From NCBI GenBank assembly GCA_903918755.1, contig CAIXFN010000111.1:54580-118579 (forward strand): 64,000 nt of DNA, in the 5' to 3' direction. Position 1 is the first letter of the stretch. Every line of letters starts with the position of its first letter. The position numbers and the translations under genes were made by a program. A model generated the notes under the pieces. The model made no database searches, was not told the DNA's origin, and saw only the letters and a list, made by a program, of their open reading frames with translations. Below, in pieces: positions 8,699-18,023 of this stretch. This DNA is from an uncultured Pedosphaera sp. (lineage in GTDB: Bacteria > Verrucomicrobiota > Verrucomicrobiia > Limisphaerales > Pedosphaeraceae).

Positions 8699-9583
8699 TC
8701 AACCGGCCAACAGATCCCGGATGGTGGTGGCGAAATCGGTGGCTTGGAAGCCCAGGGCACCGGTTCGCTCGGAGATCATGCCAGCCCGCAATGGGCGGAG
8801 GGCTTTCTGCTGCAATTCGGCGGTCGTCAGGGTTTTGAGGGCGAACCCCGGCTGCGCGGCGATGCCGGCCTGGGCATAAGCGGCGATCAATTTTTCCGCC
8901 CATTCCACCCGCGTGCACTCCGGCCAGGGACCGCCCAAATGCCAGATGCCGCGCTCCCCCAATTCCAATAACCGGATCAACCACCGTGCAACGTCGGCGG
9001 CAGCCGTCGGATTCCCGCATTGGTCCGCCGGCAGAGTGAGCGGCCGTCCGGTGCGCAGGGCCTGCAAGACCTGGTAGGCAAAGTTCTTTTTTTGTTCCTC
9101 GGCCCCGTAAACGCAGATCACGCGGGGAATGAGCGCGACGCCATTGGTGGCGGCCAGCACCCGTTGCTCCCCCTCCCATTTGGAACGGGCGTACACATTG
9201 ATGGGCCGGGGAGTGGCGGACTCGGCGTAGGGTCCGGCTTCGCCGTCGAACACATAACTCGTCGAAAAATAGGCGAAGCGCACCCCCGAAGCATGGCAGA
9301 GACGGGCCATCATTTCCGGTTGCAGGGCATTCTCAGACTGAGCCCGCGCGGGATCGTCCTCGCAACCATCCACCCAGGTCCAACCTGCCGCATGGACCAC
9401 CGCGACCGGTTGCACCCGGGACAAAAGCTCGGCAAAGGCGGAGGAATCGGCGCCGTCCAACGGGAGCAATCCCGGCAGGGGGTGCCGGCGGTACGTGCCC
9501 ACCATTTCGTGGCCCGCCGCCACCCCGGCCCGGAGCAAATGCGAACCGATCAAACCTGAACCGCCAATGATCAATAGCTTCAT
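8699..9583 (-). CDS. RmlD-like NAD(P)-dependent sugar reductase (extended SDR)
   Basis: A 294-residue extended short-chain dehydrogenase/reductase like dTDP-4-dehydrorhamnose reductase. It shows the Rossmann motif GGSGLIGSHL, the substrate-site stretch YFSTSYVFDG, the catalytic Tyr-Lys pair in YARSK and a family-typical GNPTAAADVARWL. RmlD reduces the 4-keto sugar in the last step of dTDP-L-rhamnose synthesis; relatives act on other deoxysugars or on MAT2B-type partners, so the exact substrate is open. The ATG at 9583 follows AGGAC and starts directly at the Rossmann strand; the upstream in-frame start at 9604 is rejected. Confidence 0.82.
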   Translation of the reverse strand: MKLLIIGGSGLIGSHLLRAGVAAGHEMVGTYRRHPLPGLLPLDGADSSAFAELLSRVQPVAVVHAAGWTWVDGCEDDPARAQSENALQPEMMARLCHASGVRFAYFSTSYVFDGEAGPYAESATPRPINVYARSKWEGEQRVLAATNGVALIPRVICVYGAEEQKKNFAYQVLQALRTGRPLTLPADQCGNPTAAADVARWLIRLLELGERGIWHLGGPWPECTRVEWAEKLIAAYAQAGIAAQPGFALKTLTTAELQQKALRPLRAGMISERTGALGFQATDFATTIRDLLAG

Positions 9584-9679
9584 AATTGTCCTGCCAACAT
9601 CCAACCGTGTGTCACCGGAAGCCAGCGTAAGCGGGTGAATTCCCCGGGTTCAATGGCTAATTGCCGGAGGAGCGCCGGA

Positions 9680-12600
9680 TCACGGACCCAACAGCACCCG
9701 GTAAAACCGGGAAGTGGTGTAGGAGCTGAGGGGATCCGTGAAGCGAAAGGGAACCGAAGGGGAATTGCTGGCACCAAGGAGGGTCCAGGAGGCCGGGGAG
9801 GAAAGATTCGTGGTGGATTGGAACAGGTAATCCGGGCCGGGGTCGCCGTTTACGAGCATCGAGAAAGCCCGATTGGTGAAGGACAAATCAGAAGCCGTAG
9901 GGCGGGCCGGCGCAAGGACCGTGACCGTGAAGCTCTGGGTGGTGCTGAACGGGGGGACCCCGTTGTCCGTGACGCGGAGGGTAATAGTATAGGTATTGGC
10001 CGCCTGGGCTAGGGTGGGACGCCAACTGAGCACCCCGGAGGCGGAGTCCAGAGTGGCTCCCGCCGGGGCGGAGGCGAGTGACCAGGACAAAGACTGGGTG
10101 GGGATATCGGGATCCAACGCCGTGTTGGTGAGGGTCAAAGTCTGGCCGGCGATCAAGGTGCGATTGGAGACTCCGACAATCTGCGGCATTTGGCTCGTGG
10201 CAACGTTGTCAAAGGTGGAGGTGTTCGTGAGGTTGTTGTTATGAGCGGTGACCGCCAGCCCCCAAAAGGACGCGCCGTTGAAACCAGCGACCGTAACGCT
10301 GCCGATCTGCGTCCAGGTGGACCCGTTCGGGGAGGCAAAGCCGGTGAAAGTGGAGCCGTTACGCACCAACCGCACCCAGTACGGCGGGGCGAGGCCGGGA
10401 CTGGCAGTGGCATTCGCCGAAGCTCCAAGCGGGACGGCGCGATTCTGAAACGTGAGGCCGTTGCTGGCGGTGAGCGCCATGTAAACATTGCGCGCCCCGG
10501 AATCCAGCGATTCGCGGATCATCACGCCCGCCTTGGCCCAGACATCGCTGGGGGTGAGGCTGGTGACGCGGGCGGTGAGGTAACCGTCGCCGGTGCGCGA
10601 CTGGTACAAGAAGCGAAAGGCGTCCCCGTTGTTCCAAATATCCATTCCGGAACCGGAGACAGCGAAGGACCCGTTGTTGGTGACCACCAAACCGGCGTTG
10701 CCGGCATGGCCGATGTCATCGGTCTGCCAAGCCCGCGGGGCAACAGGAACCGGCAGTTGAGTGGTGGCGGTGAGCTTTACGTCGTCCACGAACACACTCT
10801 GGCCGGGGGCGGTGAGGGAGGAGGCGTCAATGCGGAAGGCGAAATTGGTCGAGAAGAAGCGGGCGTCGGGGCCGGTGTTGCGGCGGGTGTCGGAGAAGTT
10901 CAGCCAGACGCTTTGGGGTTCATCATACGACCAGGTCTGGGCGGTGCTGTAGAACTCGTCCCGGCTCAACTGGCGGATCGGCACCCAGCCATTCGTTGCC
11001 AGATAGGAGATTTGCAAGGATTGCGCGTTCAGCACATTTGTCAGCAGATAGTGGAAATTCAGGCGGAGGCTGCCGTAGCCGGAGGTGTTGACCCGGGCGA
11101 TCAGGTTGCTTTGACCGGTGGCGGCGTAAGAACCAACCGCGCAGGTGGTGCCGGAATAAGGATTCGCGGACGTCAGATTCCAGCGACTGCCACTGGTCCA
11201 GGTTTCCGCCCAGGCGGGTTGTTTGCCGGACTCAAAATCATCGGCCAGCAAAACGACTTCCATGTTGGTGGTGGTGACGTAACGGTAATTAAAGCGGCGG
11301 TCCGGGGCGCTGTCGCCGTTCACCCCGAAATCGGCGATGTCGTTGGTCTGATAATTGTCCGCCCAATGAAAATCAAAGGAAACCGGGTCAGCGCCCAACC
11401 CGAGGGCCGCGCGCGGGATGGCGACCATGAACTGGTTGCCGACCACTTTGCAGGGCAGGTCGGAGCGCACGGTGGTCCAGGCCCAGGCATTGGAGACGGT
11501 GGTATTGCGGCTGAGGGAGGTGGTAGTGGTGGTGCGGGGACCGAGGTTCACGGCGTAGTCGTAGCCTTCCCAACCGGTGCCGTGATTTTGGTCCGTGTCG
11601 AGCAGCAACGTCATCCAATTGGAGCCGGTGGCGGCGGTGATATTGCTGGAACACCGGGCGAGGAAATAGAAGTTGTCCGCATCGCGGGCGACTTTGAGCA
11701 GGGTGAAATCGTTGCGGCCGGTGGAGTTGGTGTAGGTGCCCATCTGCGCGGCAGAGGCGGCGGGGAAATTGCGCCAGACGGTGTCGTTGGGCGGATCGTA
11801 GTAGGCGGGGGCGACGCTGTTCCAATCACTGAAATCGCCGGCGAGATTGATTATCTGCGGGGCGCTGGCGGGCGGCACCGGGCGCACGCCCTTGCGCTGG
11901 CGATTCTGGCCGACCATCTGGAAGTAATAATTGTCCGTGTGGCCGCCCTTCATCGGTTCGATATCACGGCTATATTCCTGGTTGTATTCATCCACAAAAT
12001 AAAAGCCGTTCACCGGGCAGCAATCCGCGAGCACCCGGGTGAAGCAGTAGGTGGGCGCGGCAAAAGAACCGGCAATCCATTCATTCCATTGGGTGAGGAA
12101 GAGGAATTGGGGGTCATACTTCAGCCCGTAGTGCATTTGTTCGCGAAAGAAAATACCCAAACCCGAGGTGCGTCCGACGGGAAGATGATATTTATCATAC
12201 TCGGGCTGGGTATTGTTGCTCTGGCTTTTGCCGAGATTGCCATTGGCCCAACCACCGGCGGAAACCGGGAGTTGTTCGGGCAGATCGGCGCGGGTGTCGT
12301 AGCCCCAGTTTTGCGGGATGGGCACATCCACCCATTGCCATTCGTCGTGCAGGGCGTTGGGCGCGACGTAGGCCCAGGACGTACGCCAAGTGAAGAAGTT
12401 GCGCACGATCGTACTGGGCACCTGATCGCCGCTGCCGCTGCCATTCGAATAACCCAGGATGAGCGGCTTGCCCTGCCAGTAGAACCAAAGTTCGGAATAT
12501 TTCCCGAGAGAATACAGCGTGTTGTAGAGGTACGTGGCGGTGGCGCCGCTATTGGCATGGGTAAGGAAAACAATTTTGAGATTGAGGGCGCAGCCTTCAA

Positions 12601-14656
12601 AGCGCATTTGACGGATCATGTCGCACAAGGCCGTCAACTGCGCGTCGTAGGTTACCGCATTGCTGTAATCGAAGATCAACACATCCACGCCGGCGTGGGC
12701 CAACAGGGCAATCTGGCGGCGCAGCACCCAGGGATCGGCGGGGTCATAATAGCCGAGTTCCGGCTGCCCCCACCAGTAGGTGGACTTGGCGGTCTGCGTG
12801 ATCGGATTGTCGGCCCAGGGGTTGTGAGGGTCGGTGTAGGGGTGGGCCGCGAGCCACTGGCTGACATCCCAGTTGGTACCGGAACCGAAACCGGGGGCGT
12901 ATTTATGCCAGAGATAATAAAACATTCCGATGGGCCGATTGGTGCGGGGCGACCCGGTGTCCGCCAGCGTAGGGAGAGAGCGGTTGAGGGCATCCGTGGC
13001 CACCCAGGTATCCGCCAGCAAATCGAACATCGCTGCCCCGGTGGTGAACGTGAGCACCGCCCCCACGGTTCGCGTGCCGTTGCCGGCAATCCCGTCCACG
13101 CGCCAGTAATAAGTGCTGTTGGGCTGGAGATTGGCCAGGCTCAGGTTCAGTGAAGCAGTGCGGCCCCGGTAGGCGACGGACGAGTTCGTGGTGGCGAGGG
13201 CCACGGTATTGGAACCGGTCCCGAGGAACACATCGTAAAACAAGGCACCGGAGATTTCCAACCAACTGGCGGCCAGGGGAGTCGCCAGGTCCATGGGTAA
13301 ATTCTGCCCCGGGGTCGGATTGAGAGTGCCGTTGAGAAAGTGAAAATTGACCACCCCCGGAACATTGGTTTCCACCGTCAGGCTCCGGCCGCCGGGAATG
13401 CTGCCGGCAACAAGGCCATTGAGGCGGAGGGTGCCGGTGTAGCGGATCCCGGGATAAACGCCCGGGGCGAAGCTGCCGAGATCGGCGACATTCAGCGCGC
13501 CCGCGAGCGTCACATTGCCATTCACGAACAGGAGGGCATTGGCGGGGTTATTCGTGGAGCCAAAGGCAAAATTGAGATTGGCGCCAGCCACGCCCGTGAA
13601 CCCGCCGCAAGTGGTCGTGCCGCCGTTACCGGTGCCCACCGCCAAATTGCCGCCGTTCGCCACGGAGAGTGGTCCGCTGAAAACCCCGGTTCCGCCCAGG
13701 GTGGCGCCGGCGTTGACGGTGAACGTGGCGCCGCCATTCATGGGACCGTTGACCCACAGGGTCCCGGCGTTGACGGCGGAGGCGCCTCCCACGGTGTTGG
13801 TGCCGTTCAGGGTGAGCAGGCTACCGCCATTTTTGTTGAGCGGATTGCCGGACGGGGTGACGGAGAGATTGCCGTTGATGGTCAGATTCCGTCCGTTGGG
13901 ATAAATGTCCCGCACGTTCGAGCCGCCAGAGTTCAAGAGCACACTGCCATTGAGGGTCAGGTCCCCGGCAGCCACCCCGTTTACCGTGGAGCTGTCGATG
14001 ATCCAGCGGATCGTGCGAATCTCGAAGGAGTTGGTCAGGGTGCGGTTCCCGGCGCACTGGAACCAGACCTGGCCGTCCCCGGGAGTGGCTCCCAGAATGA
14101 CCCGGCCATTACCCAGAGCGAAATCATGGCCCAGGGAAAGCCGGGCGTCGGCGCCCGCGAGCATGGTGCCGGCCGGAAAGTAGTTGCTGGCATTCAGTTG
14201 CAGGAAGCTCGCGCCGGTCTTGGTGAAAAGCGATGAACTGATTACCGGGGTGTTGATGACCGCAGCGGATCCCCCGCCCAAATTGGCCACGTTGATCGCG
14301 GGACTACTGCCGCTCAAAGTCAGAAGGGAGCCGGCGGGATTACCGGGGTTCAAAATCCAATTCGCGGCGGTGGCCTGCACGGTGTCGCCGAAGTTCAGAA
14401 CGTTGATGGTTTGGTTACCGTTGAGAGTGACGGTCGAATCGGCGGCGAGGTCCAACGTATTAAAGAGGACGGTATCGGCCGGACCCGGTAGTGTGGCGCC
14501 CGACCAGTTGACGGGATTGGTCCAACTGCCGGAAGCGGAACCGCCGGTGAGGGGAATCCAAGTGAAATTGGCGGCCGGAGCAGAGGCGCCCAACAGCAAA
14601 AACAAGGCCGGAACAAAGAGGAGCGAAGGTGGAATCCGACTGCCGGGTGGGTTCAT
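9680..14656 (-). CDS. Giant secreted GH99-like multidomain protein
   Basis: About 1,658 residues with a signal peptide (MNPPGSRIPPSLLFVPALF). In order: autotransporter-associated beta-strand repeats (~25-450, e.g. LLTLNGTNTVGGASAVNAGT); a fibronectin-III-like domain (~460-560, NSTYYWRVDG); a GH99/WbsX-like TIM barrel (~565-930, with GMFYYLWHKYAP, HAGVDVLIFDYSN and LTQWNEW); a CBM9-like domain (~940-1120, from NLAGDFSDWNSVA); a jelly-roll domain; a DUF1349-like lectin fold (~1290-1460); a cadherin/Ig-like domain; and a C-terminal module with FQSTTNLSSPASWTL common in verrucomicrobial secreted proteins. Probably a surface polysaccharide-binding and -degrading enzyme, possibly endo-mannosidase-like (inference). 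ATGs at 14668 and 14656 are both possible. Confidence 0.75.
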   Translation of the reverse strand: MNPPGSRIPPSLLFVPALFLLLGASAPAANFTWIPLTGGSASGSWTNPVNWSGATLPGPADTVLFNTLDLAADSTVTLNGNQTINVLNFGDTVQATAANWILNPGNPAGSLLTLSGSSPAINVANLGGGSAAVINTPVISSSLFTKTGASFLQLNASNYFPAGTMLAGADARLSLGHDFALGNGRVILGATPGDGQVWFQCAGNRTLTNSFEIRTIRWIIDSSTVNGVAAGDLTLNGSVLLNSGGSNVRDIYPNGRNLTINGNLSVTPSGNPLNKNGGSLLTLNGTNTVGGASAVNAGTLWVNGPMNGGATFTVNAGATLGGTGVFSGPLSVANGGNLAVGTGNGGTTTCGGFTGVAGANLNFAFGSTNNPANALLFVNGNVTLAGALNVADLGSFAPGVYPGIRYTGTLRLNGLVAGSIPGGRSLTVETNVPGVVNFHFLNGTLNPTPGQNLPMDLATPLAASWLEISGALFYDVFLGTGSNTVALATTNSSVAYRGRTASLNLSLANLQPNSTYYWRVDGIAGNGTRTVGAVLTFTTGAAMFDLLADTWVATDALNRSLPTLADTGSPRTNRPIGMFYYLWHKYAPGFGSGTNWDVSQWLAAHPYTDPHNPWADNPITQTAKSTYWWGQPELGYYDPADPWVLRRQIALLAHAGVDVLIFDYSNAVTYDAQLTALCDMIRQMRFEGCALNLKIVFLTHANSGATATYLYNTLYSLGKYSELWFYWQGKPLILGYSNGSGSGDQVPSTIVRNFFTWRTSWAYVAPNALHDEWQWVDVPIPQNWGYDTRADLPEQLPVSAGGWANGNLGKSQSNNTQPEYDKYHLPVGRTSGLGIFFREQMHYGLKYDPQFLFLTQWNEWIAGSFAAPTYCFTRVLADCCPVNGFYFVDEYNQEYSRDIEPMKGGHTDNYYFQMVGQNRQRKGVRPVPPASAPQIINLAGDFSDWNSVAPAYYDPPNDTVWRNFPAASAAQMGTYTNSTGRNDFTLLKVARDADNFYFLARCSSNITAATGSNWMTLLLDTDQNHGTGWEGYDYAVNLGPRTTTTTSLSRNTTVSNAWAWTTVRSDLPCKVVGNQFMVAIPRAALGLGADPVSFDFHWADNYQTNDIADFGVNGDSAPDRRFNYRYVTTTNMEVVLLADDFESGKQPAWAETWTSGSRWNLTSANPYSGTTCAVGSYAATGQSNLIARVNTSGYGSLRLNFHYLLTNVLNAQSLQISYLATNGWVPIRQLSRDEFYSTAQTWSYDEPQSVWLNFSDTRRNTGPDARFFSTNFAFRIDASSLTAPGQSVFVDDVKLTATTQLPVPVAPRAWQTDDIGHAGNAGLVVTNNGSFAVSGSGMDIWNNGDAFRFLYQSRTGDGYLTARVTSLTPSDVWAKAGVMIRESLDSGARNVYMALTASNGLTFQNRAVPLGASANATASPGLAPPYWVRLVRNGSTFTGFASPNGSTWTQIGSVTVAGFNGASFWGLAVTAHNNNLTNTSTFDNVATSQMPQIVGVSNRTLIAGQTLTLTNTALDPDIPTQSLSWSLASAPAGATLDSASGVLSWRPTLAQAANTYTITLRVTDNGVPPFSTTQSFTVTVLAPARPTASDLSFTNRAFSMLVNGDPGPDYLFQSTTNLSSPASWTLLGASNSPSVPFRFTDPLSSYTTSRFYRVLLGP

Positions 14657-14709
14657 AACGGCCGGCATTCTGGCAGGAAACAGGGGCCAATGCAGCAAAA
14701 AGGTGCGAG

Positions 14710-14729
14710 CCGTCCCCAAGCGGGGACGG
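14710..14729 (-). terminator. Hairpin after mqnC, possible terminator
   Basis: An 8-base perfect stem (CCGTCCCC / GGGGACGG) with a 4-base loop lies seven bases past the mqnC stop on the minus strand. A run of five T follows a few bases later on that strand, so the terminator is weak or partial; some read-through into the giant secreted gene is plausible. Confidence 0.5.
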
Positions 14730-14735
14730 CAAGAA

Positions 14736-15959
14736 TCAATTCACCAACTGATACCAATTGTCCCGCTGACGCGGTTCGTAACCGAGGTCACTAATCAGGC
14801 GGTGCATATCGGGAACGGTCATGCGGAAGGTGGCCCCCGCCTGGCTCACGACATTTTCCTCGATCATGATGCTGCCCAAATCGTTGGCGCCGTATTTGAG
14901 CGCGATTTGTCCGATTTCCGGCCCCTGGGTCACCCAAGAACTCTGGATATTGGGCACGTTGTCGAGGAAGATGCGACTCAGGGCCTGGGTGCGCAAGTAT
15001 TCGTGCGCACCCACCGTGGGAGCGCGAAGTTTGGTGTGTTCCGCCTGGAAAGTCCACGAGATGAAGGCAGTGAAGCCCTTGGTCTCGTCCTGTTGCGCCC
15101 GAACCCGCCCGAGATGCTCAATGCGGTCCTCCAAGGTTTCGACATGCCCGAACATCATGGTGGCGGAGGAATTCAAGCCCAAGCGATGGGCCACGGCCAT
15201 CACTTCGAGCCAGTCATCGCTCCGAGCTTTGAGGGGAGAGATGCGTTGGCGGACGCGATCCACCAGAATCTCCCCGCCCCCGCCGGGAATGGACCCCAAT
15301 CCGGCGCGGACAAATTGGGAGATAATCTCCTCCAGCGGGAGTTGGAAAACTTCGCGGAAATGAATGAACTCACTCGGACTGAAGCCGTGGATGTTGACTT
15401 GCGGGAACTTGGCCTTGATGTGCGACAGCAGGTCCAAATACCACTGGAGGGTAAGTTTGGGATGATGGCCCCCCTGCATCAGGATTTGGGTGCCCCCCTG
15501 GGCCAGCGTCTCCTCGATTTTGCGATCCATTTCCTCGTGAGTCACGACGTAGGCGTCATCGTCCCCTTCGACGCGGTAAAAGGCGCAGAATTTGCAATAT
15601 ACGTTGCAAACGTTCGTGTAATTCACGTTCCGATCGACAATGTACGTGACGATGTCATTGCCGCGCCCGGCATACGCGGGGGCTTTCAGCAACTGGCGCC
15701 GGCGGTCGGCAAGCGCGCCCAAATCCTCCAGCGGCAAATGGTACAAGCGCACGGCTTCGGCGGCATTAATGCGGCGGCCATCCCAGACTTCCTGCAACAG
15801 TTCATCCAAGGGAACATCGTCAATCACGCCTGGAGCATACTCCAACGGCGGCCGCAAACAAGGCGCGAAAGCGAGTTTGCGATTTACAAAACGCGGCCCG
15901 ACCGGCAGGATAATGGCCTTGGGCGCGGTTTCGCCGCGCGGATGACGGGGCTTTGACAT
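14736..15959 (-). CDS. mqnC: Cyclic dehypoxanthine futalosine synthase MqnC
   Basis: A 407-residue radical-SAM enzyme of the futalosine menaquinone pathway that cyclises dehypoxanthine futalosine. The CX3CX2C iron-sulfur motif is CNVYCKFC at residues 118-125, preceded by VNYTNVCN as in MqnC/MqnE/CofG relatives. Family stretches such as GGTQILMQGGHHP, SATMMFGHVET and TFRMTVPDMHRLI separate it from MqnE. About 50 residues precede the usual family start (LDELLQEVWDG), so initiation could lie further in, for example at the GTG of VIDDVPL. It indicates menaquinone-based respiration; other mqn genes are not in the window. Confidence 0.92.
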   Translation of the reverse strand: MSKPRHPRGETAPKAIILPVGPRFVNRKLAFAPCLRPPLEYAPGVIDDVPLDELLQEVWDGRRINAAEAVRLYHLPLEDLGALADRRRQLLKAPAYAGRGNDIVTYIVDRNVNYTNVCNVYCKFCAFYRVEGDDDAYVVTHEEMDRKIEETLAQGGTQILMQGGHHPKLTLQWYLDLLSHIKAKFPQVNIHGFSPSEFIHFREVFQLPLEEIISQFVRAGLGSIPGGGGEILVDRVRQRISPLKARSDDWLEVMAVAHRLGLNSSATMMFGHVETLEDRIEHLGRVRAQQDETKGFTAFISWTFQAEHTKLRAPTVGAHEYLRTQALSRIFLDNVPNIQSSWVTQGPEIGQIALKYGANDLGSIMIEENVVSQAGATFRMTVPDMHRLISDLGYEPRQRDNWYQLVN

Positions 15960-15997
15960 AGCAATAATGCGCGCCGGTTCTCCCGGCCAACCGGCTT

Positions 15998-16369
15998 ATG
16001 GATCTCACCAACTTTAGCACCAACGAACGCCAAGCCTTGCTGGATCTGTTCATCATGGGGATGTACGCGGACGGGCATCTGGCCTCGGCGGAGGATGCCC
16101 ATGCCCGCCGCCTGCTCGCGGAGATGGGGCACCATTCCCTCACGGAGCGCAACTATGCGCTGGACGCGGCGATCACCCGGGTGCGTCGGCACGCGCCGTC
16201 GTTGAGCAATTACCGGACTTACGTGGCGGCACTCGCGCACGCCTTCCGCAGCCAGGAGCAGCGAGCCCAGGTTTACTCCCTGATCGCGGATTTAATGGGT
16301 AGCGACAGTGAAATCGCCCCGCCAGAGCAGAAATTTCTCGCGATCATCAAGGAAGTCTTTGAAATGTGA
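15998..16369 (+). CDS. TerB-like family protein
   Basis: A 123-residue all-helical soluble protein matching the TerB/DUF533-like fold: FIMGMYADGHLASAEDAHAR early and LMGSDSEIAPPEQKFLAII late, the two acidic helix-loop stretches of that family. The fold is linked to tellurite resistance and membrane-associated metal sensing, but single-domain members are mostly uncharacterised. It starts 38 bases from the divergent mqnC start and converges on bioD. Confidence 0.75.
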   Translation: MDLTNFSTNERQALLDLFIMGMYADGHLASAEDAHARRLLAEMGHHSLTERNYALDAAITRVRRHAPSLSNYRTYVAALAHAFRSQEQRAQVYSLIADLMGSDSEIAPPEQKFLAIIKEVFEM

Positions 16370-16390
16370 GACCGCCGCGGCAGGGATGTT

Positions 16391-17098
16391 TCAGTCGAGA
16401 CCGGCCAAGGCGTTGAGGCGCAGCAGGCAGCGCGCCGCACGGCGGTGGTTCCGTCGGACCGAACCGGCCTGAGTGGCTCGCGGTCCCAAGTGGGGAAAAC
16501 GGAGAATGGGCACGCCGGGCAAAAGCCGTTCCAATATTCCGGCATTGGTTTTCGCCGACAAATCGGGACGGGCTTCCGTCATCAAAATCACGGCCACCGG
16601 CAGCCGGTTTACCGCCGCCAGAGCCCGCACGGTCAAGGCCGTGTGATTGATCGTGCCGAGCCGGTCGCGGGCCACCACCACGGTGGCGCAAGGAAGCTGC
16701 CCGACCAGATCCAGCACTGTGTAGTCCGGGCCCAGTGGGACCAGCACACCGCCCGAGCCTTCTACCAGCAACGTCTCACAGCGTGATTGCAGTGCGCCAA
16801 TCCGGGCCAACGCGGTGGCGAGGGGAATCTGATCCCGGACCCGGCGGGCCGCGGCCAGGGGCGCCAAAGGAGCGGAAAAGTAAAACGGATTCGCCTCCGA
16901 ATCCGGCAATTCCCCGGGCTGCAAGGCCTGCAATAAAGCCACATCCTCCCGCCCTCCCGAACAGAAGGGTTTCATGGCCAAGGCCCGGCGGCCGGCCTTC
17001 CGGAGCGCGTGCAGCCAGTGGGCGGTAAGCAGGGTCTTGCCAACGCCGGTATCGGTGCCGGTGATAAAAATCGTGGTTGGCGGTTTGGCCTGTTGCAT
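16391..17098 (-). CDS. bioD: Dethiobiotin synthetase BioD
   Basis: A 235-residue cytoplasmic ATP-dependent carboxylase making dethiobiotin from 7,8-diaminopelargonate and CO2. The P-loop is GTDTGVGKT, followed by MKPFCSGG with the substrate lysine and LVEGSGGVLVPL, all canonical for BioD. The ATG at 17098 is preferred over a TTG two codons upstream. It stands alone, without other bio genes nearby. The C-terminus is basic (SVRRNHRRAARCLLRL) and slightly unlike the family, but the catalytic core is complete. Confidence 0.92.
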   Translation of the reverse strand: MQQAKPPTTIFITGTDTGVGKTLLTAHWLHALRKAGRRALAMKPFCSGGREDVALLQALQPGELPDSEANPFYFSAPLAPLAAARRVRDQIPLATALARIGALQSRCETLLVEGSGGVLVPLGPDYTVLDLVGQLPCATVVVARDRLGTINHTALTVRALAAVNRLPVAVILMTEARPDLSAKTNAGILERLLPGVPILRFPHLGPRATQAGSVRRNHRRAARCLLRLNALAGLD

Positions 17099-17212
17099 GC
17101 CCAACGATGATCGAAACAGACTTGCGCGTCACCCCGAAAGGACGAGGAAATTGCCGGTGTCGCGAGTTGCCAAATTGGTAACCAGAAAAAAGGGATAGGC
17201 CGACCTGCCCGG

Positions 17213-17245
17213 CCAACAAAAAGGGCGGGGCCGGAAGGCCCCGCC
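17213..17245 (-). terminator. Rho-independent terminator of the cytochrome gene
   Basis: On the minus strand, a perfect 9-base stem (GGCGGGGCC / GGCCCCGCC, 17224-17245) with a TTCC loop is followed by CTTTTTGTTGG. It lies about 30 bases beyond the stop of the cytochrome gene and faces the same way. Confidence 0.88.
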
Positions 17246-17274
17246 TGATGAAAAAAGCGAAAATTGCCGTTGGC

Positions 17275-17931
17275 TTACTTGGCGCCCTGGTCAATCCAAG
17301 CACGCACCAAGCCGATTTGCTCGGGCGTCAAGGGCTTCGGCGGAGGACCGCCACGGCCGCCGCGACCACCGGGGCCTCCGCCAGGGCCAGCTCCAGGACC
17401 GCCATCGGGTCCCCCGGGAGGCGGTCCGCCCGCTCCGGCATCACCACCGCCAGCACCAGGACCGCCCGGGCCACCACCGGGTCCGCCGGGGCCACCGGGA
17501 CCCCCACCAGGCCCACCGGGTCCGCCGCCGGGGCCACCAGGACCGCCCGGACCTCCGGGGCCACCGGGGCCACCGGGGCGGCCACCACGGCCGCGACCGG
17601 CGGGAGGCATGTTCTTCTTGGGATCCGTCATCAATTTGGCGACCGAGAGAACCAAATCGCTCTTCTCGCTTTTGCCGACCACGACCACGGGGCCGTCTTC
17701 ACTGCCTTTCAGAACGGCTTCCAAGCTGTCCAGGCGAAGGCCGCCTTTGGGGCGGTTAGCCCCGTGGCAGTTGAAACAAGAGGCCTTGAAAATGGGTTCA
17801 ATGTCCGTGGCGTAAGTGACCCCGGTTTTGGGGGACACCGGGGGGAGTTTGCTCAGGTCCGGATCGGCCGCCAGCGCGGCACCGGCCAGGCTGATCAAGC
17901 CCAGGGTCAATAGGTTCGTGGTGATTTTCAT
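17275..17931 (-). CDS. PSCyt1-like cytochrome c with collagen-like Gly-Gly-Pro tract
   Basis: A 218-residue exported protein. The ATG at 17931 opens a signal peptide (MKITTNLLTLGLISLAG); the open frame upstream to 18111 is discarded. Residues ~35-120 are a planctomycete/verrucomicrobial single-haem cytochrome (IEPIFKASCFNCHGANRP, CXXCH near residue 54, then KGGLRLDSLEAVLKGS). The usual short link before the last helix is replaced by ~85 residues of Gly-Gly-Pro triplets. The family ending PLTPEQIGLVRAWIDQGAK then resumes. A terminator follows. Role inferred as periplasmic or surface electron transfer. Confidence 0.82.
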   Translation of the reverse strand: MKITTNLLTLGLISLAGAALAADPDLSKLPPVSPKTGVTYATDIEPIFKASCFNCHGANRPKGGLRLDSLEAVLKGSEDGPVVVVGKSEKSDLVLSVAKLMTDPKKNMPPAGRGRGGRPGGPGGPGGPGGPGGPGGGPGGPGGGPGGPGGPGGGPGGPGAGGGDAGAGGPPPGGPDGGPGAGPGGGPGGRGGRGGPPPKPLTPEQIGLVRAWIDQGAK

Positions 17932-18023
17932 GATTCGGTCAATAGGACTGTTGATTGGTTTTAGTTGCCTGCCTTGCCAGACTAGCCGGGGACCGGTTTG
18001 GTTACAATTCGCGGCAGTAAATT

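Noticed and set aside
10190..13153. 987-residue plus-strand ORF
   Set aside because: Antisense to the GH99-like gene; low-complexity Gly/Arg/Ala composition typical of GC-rich shadow frames.
17330..17620. Repetitive GC-rich DNA as a possible CRISPR or minisatellite
   Set aside because: The triplet periodicity is in frame and codes for Gly-Gly-Pro; there are no spacers.
17264..17815. Pro/Gly-rich plus-strand ORF resembling a structural repeat protein
   Set aside because: Reverse-strand reading of the Gly-Gly-Pro tract of the cytochrome; the minus frame has the signal peptide and haem motif.
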